Origin: Phycisphaerae bacterium | GTDB taxonomy: Bacteria > Planctomycetota > Phycisphaerae > UBA1845 > UTPLA1 | NCBI GenBank assembly: GCA_019636475.1 | Contig: JAHBXN010000001.1 | Location: forward strand, 558,001-622,000 | Direction of reading: 5' to 3' | Length of the DNA: 64,000 nucleotides | In this document: positions 17,537 through 29,500 of the stretch, in pieces | Numbering within the stretch: the first letter of the stretch is position 1 | Layout of the letters: each line of letters opens with the position of its first letter | The notes under the pieces: generated by a model | Told to the model about the DNA's origin: nothing | What the model saw: the letters and a program-made list of their open reading frames with translations, nothing else | Database searches by the model: none | Position numbers and translations under genes: made by a program

Positions 17537-20500
17537 TCACCGCGAGCCAACAGTCGCCGAACGCGCGTTGCGCCGGGCAACCACTTCCTCATCCTCCGGA
17601 TCTGAAGGCACCATCGGGCCATACTTCGGAACTTGCGGACCATACTTTTTTTCCGGCGGGACGGACTTGTCGCTCGGCGGCTGTGTCGGCTTGCCACCGT
17701 TCGGCGGAGTGTAATTTTCGTCGACGGGAAACTCCTCGATCGACGAAATCTCGTCCTCGGACTGCGGGGTGAGCCGCAGCTTTTCGAACAGCGGGCTCGC
17801 CTTCATTTCGTCTGTGATGATGCCCGACTTATCGCGTTCCTCGATGCTCATCCGGTAGCCGTCCTCAACCGTCCGGACGATTCGTGGCGTGAGCGCGAGG
17901 AGCAGTTCGGTCTTCCGCTTCACGCGCACGGTCGTGCGGAACGCGGCGCCGATGAGGGGAAGGTCGCCCAGTAGCGGAACCTTCGATTCACTCTCCGATT
18001 CGCTGGTGGTGATGAGGCCACCGATCACGACGGTTTCACCGTCCTTCACCGCGACAAACGTTTCGGCCTTGCGGTTCGTGAAGATCGGGGCAAAGACGCC
18101 GGGACCGACCTGGATGCTCGAATCGGCAATGTCCGAAATTTCCGGCGCGACCTTCAGATAGACCCAGCCGTCCGGATTGATGTTCGGCTCGACCTTCAGA
18201 ATGACACCGACGTCCTGATACACGACGTTGGTCTGCACGGTTCCGCCGGTGTTCTGCCCGGTGGCCTGCGGAATGGGTACCGACTGACCGACCGTGATGT
18301 TCGCAACCTGGTTGTCCTGGCACATGATCATCGGACGCTGAATGACTTCAAGCCGGCTGTCGGACTGGAGGGCGCGTACAAGGAAGTTGAAGTCTTCACC
18401 CGTGATGGTGAAGCTGAAGCCGCCCAGACCCGAGCCGGCCGCTCCAAGATCGGTGCCGCCAACCACGTCGAAATGGCTGCTCTGCAGAATGCCGTTTCCG
18501 CCGGGGACCGCCGTCTCGCTGAATCGCAGCTCCTGCAATGCGAACTCCAGGCCCATTTCAAACCGGTCGTCGATCGTGACTTCGGCGATCATGACCTGAA
18601 TCATCACCTGCGCCGGCGGCGTATCGAGCGACTCGACGATGCTGAGCACCGATGATTTCATGCGCGGACTGGTCGAGATGATGAGTTGGTTCGACTCTTC
18701 GTGAGCAATGACGGACACATCGCGTTCCATTCGCTGCTGAGGTGACACCGCGTCTCCCACGCTGTCCAGCACAGACTTTTCCTTCTGGAAGTACTGATCG
18801 AGCGCCGTCTGCATATCGACGGCCTTCATGTTCAAGGCCGTGTAGACGAAGCTGTCGCGGTTGCGTACATCGATCGAATCCAACTGATCGAGAATGTCAG
18901 CAACGACATTGATATCCTCGGGCCAGCCCGCGGCGATGATCGCGTTGGTTCGCTCATCAGCGACGAAGGTCGTTTTCGGCCGACCGAAGGTCCCTTTTCT
19001 GGATTCGCCGCCCTGCGACAGAGCGGTCGGCACACCGGACGTTCCGCTGATGCCGCCTTCGACATTCATCTCGCGGCCCTGTTGGAATTCGGCCTGCTGG
19101 CTCGCGGATTCGTCCTGTGCGAACATCGTTTCAAGAATCTGGACGATTTTCGTCGCGTCGGCGTGGCGCAGCAGGAATACCTTGACCAGGACCTCGCGCT
19201 TCTGGATGCCGTCCAGCTTGCGAATCAGCTCCTTGATCAGCTTCAGGGTCTCGGGCGGAGCCACGGCGATGACACTGTTGCTCCGCACATTAAAGGTGAT
19301 CTGAACGTTTTCCCGCATGGTCTGGAGCAAACGCTCTTCGCCAGGCGTCGTGCGATCGCGATAGGCGATCGGCCGGGAGCCCGCGGGCCGGAGATTGTCA
19401 TTCTCCGCGGAGGAGCCGCCGCCCTGCGCTCCCTGCGCCATCATGATCTGATTGAGAATCTCCGCCATCTTTTCGGCGTCCTCATTGTCGCACGGAAAGA
19501 TGCCGACCTCGACCAGCCCGGTGATGTCCGCCTGATCGAGCCGACCAATGATCGTCTCGACGTTGGACAATTCGCCCGGAGGCGCCGCAACGACGATCGC
19601 ATTGGTGCGCTCGTCCGCGACGACTGCCACAGCCTGCGCCGCGGACCCGCCGCCTGACTGGGCCGATTGATAGACTTCGTCCAGAATCTCCTTCACCTTC
19701 GACGCGCGGGCGCGCAGAAGCGGGAAGACCTTGACCATGTCGATCAGAGCGCTGGGGCGATCCAACTGCTTGATCAAATCGGCGATCAGGACGTGATCGA
19801 GCTTTGAGGCATTGACAACGATCGTCCGCGCCGTGTCGTTTGCCTCGACGGTCACCTTGATGTCCGGCACCGACGTTCCAGTCGCCCCCTGTCGAGGCTG
19901 GTTTCGCTCCTGGAAAATGTTCTTGATCATCTCGCCGACTTTCGAGGCCGGCGCTTCATTCGTCTTGTAAACGTGAATGACCTGACTCGACTCACCCGGC
20001 GGCACGTCGAGCTTCTTGATCAACTCCACCGCGCGATCAATCCCGTCCTTGCTGCCGCCCACCAGCACGCGGTTGCGCTTCTCGTCGGCAATCACCTTCA
20101 CGGTCCATCGCGCCGTGCTGCTGGCACCGGTCGATCCTCCCGTGTCGCGAACTTCCTTCAGCTTGTCGAAGTAGTCCTCGACCTGCGCGGCGACCTGTAC
20201 GCAATCGCCGTGCTGAAGCTGGATCAGTTCCATCACCGCCACATCCCAAGGCTTGGTGACGCTGTTCATCCGCGAGTGAATTTCGCGGATCACCGCCATG
20301 TTCTCGGGACTGGCCGTCACGACCAGGACGTTGGCCCGATCGTCAATGACGGTGGTGACTTTCTCCCTCGCCTCGGCGCCCTGTCCGGTGCCACCGGAGC
20401 CCGGCTTGAACAGTTTGCCCTGAAACAACTGATCGACCACTTCCTTGACGGCGCCGGCGCTGACGTTGTCGCAGCGGAAGAATTCTATCTGCCCCATGAC

Positions 20501-23500
20501 GCCGACTTCCACGTCCAGCTCTTTCACCTTCTCCATGAGCACGTCATAGTTCGTGCGAGAGGACGCGACGATCAGCGAATTCGTCGTCTCATCCACTTCA
20601 ATCGAGACCTTGTCCTCCGGCCGCACCTGTCCACTGACGGACGACATTTCCGCCCGCGCCTGGAAGAGATTGGACAGCGCCCCGGAAAGCTGCGAGGCCG
20701 AGTTGTACTTCATGCGAACGATGTAGATGTTCGCCATCGGGTTCAGTTCGAGATTCTCGATCTTGTCCACGACACCCTTGATCGATTCGAAATCGCTCAG
20801 GCTGGCCGATACGATCAGCGAATTGCTCCGCTCATCCGCCACAATGGCGGGAATCTCAAAACCCAGTCCGCCGGATTGTCCGCCTTCGCGTTGATCCCGG
20901 GTCTGCGTCCAGAGATTTTTCAGCTTCTCCGCCAGATCGTTGGCATTGCTCTTGCGAAGCGTGATCGTTCGGATGTTCTCGACGAGCGCCGACGCCTTCA
21001 CGTCCAACTGCCTGATGAGGTTCTTCAACTCCTCCATTCGCTCGAGCTTGGCCGCGATGATCAACGACTGCGACCGCGCATCCGGCGTGATGATGACCGT
21101 TTCGGATTTGGTCACCGCTTCGTTCGCGCCGGGAATCGTGTCCTTGCGCTTGTCCAGCATCTCCGTCAGCGCGCCTGCCAATGCCGTTGCGCTGGCGAAT
21201 TCCAACCGAATGATTTCAAACGGCATCACGCCGCGGCCCTGTACGTCGAGCTGCCTGATGAGCCCGTCGAAAACCTCGACCGCTTCCGGCCGGCCCACGA
21301 TGATCACCTGGTTGGTACGGGGATCGGCCTTGACCACCGCCTTATAGACCAGCGACCCGGATTCGCCCTCCGGCACGCCCTTGGTTTCGGACAATCCAGG
21401 CCGTTTGGTGAGGTTCTCGGCTTCACTCAGCATTTCACTGAAGCGTGTTGCAATCTCGCCGGCATCGGCGTATTGCAGCGTGAAAACCTTCGATGCAACT
21501 TCGGATTTCGACGGCTCTTTGTCGAACGCCAGAGCCACCTGCTTCATGATCAGGCAGTTCTCCATGGTGCTCGCAATCAGCAGCGCGTTTGAATCGGGAT
21601 CGCCAAAGACAAAGATGGGCCGATTGAGATCCACGGTCGCGAGCGGATTGCCGTTTTCGTCGAGCAGCCTCAAGCGGCGGATGAAGTCCTTCATCGGCGT
21701 GTCACCCGTCGCGGCGCGCTGCAAAAGTCCCGAAAGTAGTGTCGCCAGCGTGTCCGCCTTGGCGACCCGAAGCGGAACAACCATGATGTCGGCGCGTCCC
21801 TGTCCACCGGCCTTGCCTTTTTCGTCGGCTTCCTCCGGGAGTTCGGCATCGAGCAATTCGACGAAACCCGACACGACCTCGAGATCACTTTCCCCGGCCG
21901 CGACAAACGCGGTATTCGTTTGCGGATCGATCTCAACTGAAATAAGGCTCGGCGCCAGGCCGCGCTGCTTCAGGTATGAATCAATCAGCTTCTTGAGCAC
22001 TTCGCCCGATTCGCTGACGCGGCGATTCTTGAAAACGAATGCCTTCACGCGCTTGGAGATATCAACGGGAATGTCGGCGTCGCGAATCAACTGAGCGGCG
22101 AGAAGCATCTTGTCCTCTGATGCCGCGACATACAGACCATTGGTCCGTGAATCCGGGATGATATCGACCTTGTCCTGCGGTTGGGCCTGTCCCTGACCCT
22201 GGACTTCCAGCTTCTGAAAAACCGAAACCAGCGTCTGGGCCAGATCGCTGGCACTTGCGTTCTTCAGGCGGAAATATTCGATCCGCCGCTCCGGAACTGA
22301 CGCCTCGAGAATGCGGATCAACTTCTCAATCGTCTCGACGTCGGACTGCACGCCTTCAATGTAGATCATGCCGGGACCGGCTTCCGAGACCGTGACGTCC
22401 GCGCCGGTGAGTTGCAAGGCGCTCTTCGCCTCATCGGACCAATTCGCAAAATCGCCCGGCTGGGTGGTCGACGCGAAAAGCTCGTTCGCCGTCATCGAGT
22501 GCTCGGCCGGTTGGCGAGCGGCGTTCGAAGGCTCGCCGGTCGCGTGCCGGCTGCCGACCGGTCGTTCCGGCTGATTCGCCGATGCACGGATCGCCTCCGG
22601 CACCGACAGACCCTTTGTCGTCACCGGCAGGTTCTTTCGAGCTTCTTCGCCCTTCGTCGCGGGCTGTGTCGTCGCCGTCTCACGTGGCCGAATCGTTGAG
22701 ACGCGGGGCTTGTCCGCATTGGATTTGTCGGCATCGTCGGATTTGCTCGGTGTCGTCTGCGCGACTGCTGTCGAAAATGCCACCTGCATGAGGAGCAGCG
22801 GCATCGACGATGCAACAATTGTTGACTTCCGGCCACGGTCCTTCGACGCCGGCGCCGTCGAGTCGCCATCAAGCGCGCGTTCATAGCGGCGGTTATTCGT
22901 CCATTCGGCATCACCGCGCGGACCGCGGCGACCGCCCCCCTGCCGCGAGCCCGTGCCGCTGTTGCCCTCCTGCATCTGGCGGATCAGCTCCTGTACTTTC
23001 TGTTGAGACAGCTTGGTGCTGATGGGTACGACAGTGCGGACGACGCCTCCCTGCGGCCCCTTTGCGACGATTGTATCAATCATCCTGCGAATCTCTTCCA
23101 TATTGGCCTTCGACGCCGAAACCATCAGCACGTTGGCTTTCGTATTCGCCGTGATGGTGACCAGATCGGCCTTGTAGCCTTGCATGCGCTGGGCTTTGTT
23201 CCGCTCCATCTCGTTCAGATGATCCTGAATATCGCGGGCCAGCACTTCCACGTTCTGGCCGATCGGCACGTTCACAATCTGAACGCCCGTCGAGCTCGAT
23301 TCCATGCTGGAATCGAGGTGTTTGGCCATGTCGATGACTGCGTTGACTTCGCTGGTCTTGCCTTTGACGAGAATCTGGTTCGCCCCTTCATCGGCAACGA
23401 TCGTGAGCTTCTGAACCGAGGCCGAGCTACGGCTGGTGTCACGTCCTTCGACAAACAGCTTCTTCAGCACTTCGGCCTTGTCGGTCGCCGTGCCGTTGGT

Positions 23501-26500
23501 CACGGTATAGGTCACGGGCGTATCGCCTGTCGTCGGCACGTCCAGTTCCTTGATCTTCGCGACCGCATCCGCCACTGACGCCCGCTTGCCGCTCACGATC
23601 ACCGAATTCGAGGACTCAATCGCCTTGAGCCTCATGCCACCCGCGAGCACGGCCTCGTCCTGCTTCTTCTCCTGGCGACCCTCCATCCACCAGGGGATGA
23701 AACGGTCCTCCTCGCCGCTGGCTGTGCGTTTCTGCACTTTCAGCACTTCGGTCATCACTTCGAGCACTTCCTTCGCGTCCTGATACTGCAGGGCGACCAT
23801 CTCAATTGTCTGATCGGTGATTCGATCCACGTCGATATCCCGGATCAGTTCGTCGATGAGATTCTTGGTGGTCTCCGTCGCGAAGATGAGCAGCGTGTTG
23901 CTGCCGGCCTCAGCCATGACCGTCACCTGGTTGTCCTGTGCTTCGGACGTGCTTTGCGATCGCATCCACGGCGGCAGGTTTCGGTTTTGCGAGACGCCGG
24001 ATTTCTTGTCGAAAAACTGCTGCAGCGTCTGGGCGACGTCATCCGCCACTGCGAACTTCAGTGGAATCTTGTAGAAATTAAGCACCTTCGTGCCCGGCGA
24101 CTTACTGAGCGGCTCGATCACCTGCTTTTTGATCTTATCGAATTCCGCATCCGTCGCGCTGATCAGGACGGTGTTCGTGGGTTCGTGGTACTGCGCCTTC
24201 GGGCCGTCGCCGCTCTGCCCGCCGCGCGCGCCGAAGAGCTGATTGATGTTTTCCGACACGCCTCGCGCCGGAACCTGCTCCGGCATCGTCACGGTGTGGA
24301 CGATGCGTCCTCCCTCGATGTCCACCTTCTCGACAAGCGACTTGATCTGCTCGTACTCCTCCGTGTTGGCGAATGCGATGATCTTGGTCGTGCCCGGAAT
24401 CGCCTTGATGGTCGGCGGCGTCTGCTGCCGACGGTTGCGGTACATGTCCTGAAAGACCGCCTGCACGGCCTGGGCGACATCGTTCGGATTTGCGTTGGTC
24501 ACCTCGATCACGCGCTGCACACGCGTGTCCTCGGCCTTGTCCATCTCGGCAATCATCGTTTCGATTTTCGCCATGTTGGCCGTTGATGCCGTCACAAAGA
24601 CACTATTCGTCGTCCAGTTCTCGGCAACCTGAACGACGTCGCGGGGCGAAGGATTACGATTCGGAGTGGTGAAGCTCTGCCGAATGCTGTTGGCCACCGC
24701 CCACGGATCGGCGAAAGTCAGCTTGATGTTCTTGCGCAGCACGTCGTCCGTACCCGCCGGCTTGATATCGAGCTTCGCGATCAGTTCCTCAATCTCGTCG
24801 AAGAGCTGGCTTTCGGCCGTCGCGACGAGCATGTTCGAAGCGAGGTCCGCGGTGATGTTGTACGGATACTGCCCGCTGCGCTGAACCGGCATGCGTCCGC
24901 GAAGCGATGCATCGAGCGCCCGCTGCAGATCGTCGGCACGGGCTTCCTTGATCTGATAGTAGCGCGTCTCCTTGGTCTGACCGGGCTTGTCGGTCTCCTC
25001 GATCAACCTGGCGACCTGGTCCATGTTCTTTCCGTTGGCGGTGACGACAATCGACAGTGTGCCGTCTTCAAATGCCGCGGTGACGCGTTCGTTCGGATTG
25101 CGCGTCGCGGTGCCGTACTGCTGATTGATGATGTTCGCCATCGTCCACGGGGCGACATACTTGACTTTGAAAGCGCGGGTAATGCGATCCTGCGGCGGAA
25201 CGTCGAGCTGCGTGATCCAGCCGGACACCTTTTCGAAATTGGCCTCCGTGGCGTTGATGAGGAGCGTGTTTGAACCGTCGTCGCCGGTGACGTTCACCGG
25301 GAACCGGCCGAGCACATTCGGCATTGTTGCCCGCACTTGCGTCATCAGCGTGTTCGCGAGTTGCGAGGCCTGCGCATTTTTCACCTGGTAAACATAATCG
25401 CGCTTCGCAGTGCCCTCTGCGCCTTCGGTGTCCATCATCTGGACGAGCTCACCCACTTTGTCCTGGTTCACGTCATTCGCCTGAACAATCACCGTGTTGG
25501 TGTTCATGTCGAGGCTGACCGTGACCTGATCGCGGCTGGCCATGCCCGGGCGGCTCGGGAAGTTCGTCGAGATCGCCTGTTGAACGGCCTGCGGGTTCGC
25601 ATAGCGAACAACATACGCCTTGGGCTTGCGGTCGCCCTGAATCGCGATGCGGTCCGTATCCATTTCCGCTAGCTTGCGATCGAACTCCTCCTTCACATGC
25701 GGGGCACAATTCACGAGGAGCATGTTGCTGTTCGGATCGGCCGTGACATAGAAAGCGTCCTGCGGCTTGTTTCCGCGGGCCTGACGCCACTTGTTCATCG
25801 ATTCCTCGATGATCGGCCTCAATTCGTCCGCCCGCGCGAACCTGAGCGGCACGTTGTAACTCGCCGGCTCGGCGCCGACATTCGCAAGAATCGGCTCGAT
25901 CAGCGCTTCCTTGATTTTCTTGTGCTGATCGGCGTTCGCATCGACGATCACCATGCTGGCGGCGACGTTCGCCGTGACACGCGGAGCCTCAACCCCGGAT
26001 GACTGCGGCGTGACGCCCTGAAACATGGCGTTGATATTCTGTGCAACCTGGTTGACATCCTGGCCGGTCGGCAGCTTGTAGGAGACGCTCGTGCGCTGCA
26101 GCGGCGTCTCGGGCGGCACGTCCACTTCGCCCAGCATCGACTGAAGCAGCATGATCGACGTCGGTCCGCCGACCAGCACCAGCGAATTCGTTCGAGGATC
26201 GGGCGTCAAGCCGATGAGGTCGAGATTCAGGTCCGACCGCGAGGTCACGGCCGTCGCCATGAGTGTCTGGATACGCTGATGAACATCCTGAGCGGCGGCA
26301 TTCTTCAAAGGGAAGCGCTTGACCTGAACATCCGTCGGCGCGGTGTCCATCGACTCGGCGATCGACTTGATCTGATCAAACATGTCGTCCGGACAACGCA
26401 CATAAAGCGTCCCATTCGACTTGACCCCCTTGAACGACACGTCGTTCTGCGCTCGACCGCGGCCTTGCTGAGCCGCAAACACCTCGGTCAGCTTCGTCGC

Positions 26501-29500
26501 GATTGTTTCTGCGTTGGCAACGGCCAGCTTGATCGTTCGAAGCGCCTGGGCGTTCTCGATCTTCGCATCCATGCTTTCGATCTGTTTCTGGATTTCGGCC
26601 ATCTGCGGCGCCGGCGCCTTGACGAGAATCGTCTTGGTGGCGTCGTTCGATGTGATGATGATGTCCGTGGTTGGGCCGCCGCGTCCGGGACCTCCGCCGC
26701 GACTCGTCACGAACAGATCCTTCAGCGACTGGACCATGTCACTCGGGGTCGCCTTGACTGTGAACTGCCGGACTGTGTTGTCTCCCGCGTCGATATCGAG
26801 ATCCTTGATGATCTTGCCGACCACTTCGCGATCCTTCGCCTGACCGGCCACGATGACGCTGTTGGTCCGCGAATCCGCCTGGACAAGCACCCGATTCACG
26901 CCGGCGCGCCGCGCGCCACGGCCGCCGCCGGGAAAGCCCTGTTGCTGCATCTGTGCAGCGGCCGCACCGCCTCCGGGGAGCAATTCCCGTGCAAGGTCAT
27001 CCACGATCTCCGCGATGTCGGTCGCACGCGCGTGAATCAGTTCAAATCGCTCCATGTCCCACTGCGTCGTGTTCGTCAGGGTCTCCAATTCTTCGATGAG
27101 GCCCTCGATCAGATCAAGCGTATCGGGCGGAGCCTGGGCAATGACCGTGTTCGTCTGCGTCTCGGCCGTGAGCTTGATCTTGTCCGCCGCGACAGTGGCC
27201 GCGCCGGTCTGGCCGGGCAGGCCGACAATCTGTTGTTCGCCTTCGGCCCCGCCGCCTTGCTGCGGCATTTGCTGTCCTGGACGTCCCCCCCGGCCTCGAG
27301 CCGCCGTCATGGGCTGCTCCAGTCCAAGGATGTCGCGCAATCGCTCGACAACCTGCTCCGCCTCAAGATTCTTGAGCCGGAAAAACCGGATGTTCTTGGA
27401 ATCCAGCACGCGAACATCAATCTTGCGAAGGACTTCAACGATCAGCGGAATGTCCGACAGCTTCGCGATGACAAACAGGCTTTTCGTTCGTTCTTCCGGA
27501 ACAACCTTCAACAACGAGCCACCGCTTGAACCCCGTCGAAGCCCCGGCTGCTGAACCACCGCGGCCTGCGGCATCTGAGGCTGCACCGGAATCGGCTGGC
27601 CGGTTTTCGGATCGATCTGCATCTGACCGGGCTGCGGCTGCTGAGGTCCGGCCTGCTGTCCGCGACGGCCTTGCTGCTGCTGCGGCTGGGGCGCGGCCTG
27701 CTGATTGAAGACCTGGTTCAACAGTTGTGCCGCCGTGTTGACATCAGCGTACTTCAAGGGAAAGACGCGAATCACGGTCGGCGATTCGTCTTCATCACCC
27801 TCGATCTCCGAGATGATCGCTTCGATCTCATCTTCCGGACCGACAATGATGTACTCACCGGTATCCGGGTCCTGAATGATCGAGACCTTGTCGTGGTGCG
27901 GCTCGCTGGGATTCTGCACATTCCGCGTACCGGCAAAGCGGAGCGACTTGCCCTCGCCTTCGTCCGATGGCTGGGTCTGCGCGACGGCCGCCGCCGCCTG
28001 CGCCTTCAGGAGCAATGCCGGCAACGATCCCGGAATCGACGAAGCCGGCGCGAAACCGACCGGGGTGTTCTTATCGGTCCCGGTGCCGGATGAATTCGCG
28101 CCCGTCTCGCTCCCGGGCTTCGAGCCACCGGGCGCCGACGGCTGTGTCTCAACCTCGTCAGGCTCCTGACCTTCGTGAATATCAATGACCTGAACGCGGC
28201 CCTCCCGGCCGGACCGAATGAATTCGATCGGAATGCCGCTTGCGGTTTGTCCGTCACGCAACTTGAGAATGGTCTCGAGCCGCGATGACGTGACCTTGTC
28301 CGAACTCAGCACGCGATAATCCTTGCGCACGCCGCCTTCGGGCACGTCGAACATCGTCGCCACTTCGCGAATCTTCTCCTCCTGCCCGGGCTTGTAGTTT
28401 CGGACAATCAGATCTCGCTTCGTCGGACCCTCGAGGAATTCCACCTTCGAGCGCTCGTTCGTGTTGATGAAATCATCCAGCGTGAAAGACAGGTCCCATG
28501 CGGACTTGTACTTCAAGCGAATCACAAAAAACTCATCGGAATCGCGGCCTTCCTTGCCAACGATCGTCGTCGTGGGCGGGTCGCTCAGAACAACCGTGAG
28601 CAGTTCCTCGATCGCAACAAAATCCTTCGGCAATGCTCGAATCAACAGCGAATTCTTGTCCAGGTCCGCGTAGATCACGATGTCGGTCGACGTCTGCGTC
28701 GGAATTGAAATCTGCTGAATCGCCTGACCCGGCTGACCGCCAGGTACCGGTCGGCCCGGCGCCTGCCGGCCCGGCGCCGGCCGCGACGTGCCGCCGGCCG
28801 CCACTCGGCCCGCAAGCAGCGCCCGGAGCTTCTGCTCATCACTTTCGGCATCGTTCACGGCATAGACCCGCGTCACCGGCGACTGATCCGGCACGTCGAT
28901 GCGCTGGATAATCATGAGCGCCTCGGCCACGCGCGTTCGCGGCCCCTTCAGAATCAGTCGATCGCCGTTGGAAACGACCTTCAGTTCCTTCGCGTTCGGA
29001 TTGAACTCACCGGCGACCGCCTGCCCCGCAGGCATGCCGGGCACGCCCGCCCGAGCCGTCGGCCCGCTGCCGAGAAGGGTCGTCAGCGTCGTGGAGATTT
29101 CCTCGGCCGGGCGATGCTCCAGTGTCACAATAACCTGCTCATCGGGGCCGTATTGATCCTCGGCCACCTTCTCCATCTCGGCCACCAGCTTCTGAATTTG
29201 TTCCAGTTCCTTGGGCGGCGCAGTCACCAGTAGCGAATTCGTCACCGGCTCCGCGACGATGCGGACGCTGGTATCGCCCCGTTGGTTGACCATACCAGGT
29301 CGCTGAACCGGCTGTGGACGCTGCTGCGGCGCGCCGGGTGTCGGCACATTGGCACGAGCGGTCGTGATGGCCTGCGCCCCGGGAATACCCTGAGCGAGAA
29401 TCGGCGCGATCACGTCCGCCTTGCAGTGATCCAGCTTGATGATTGTCAACTCCGCCGTCGCATTGATGTCCAGCGTCTCGATCAGCGGAACGACCTGCTC

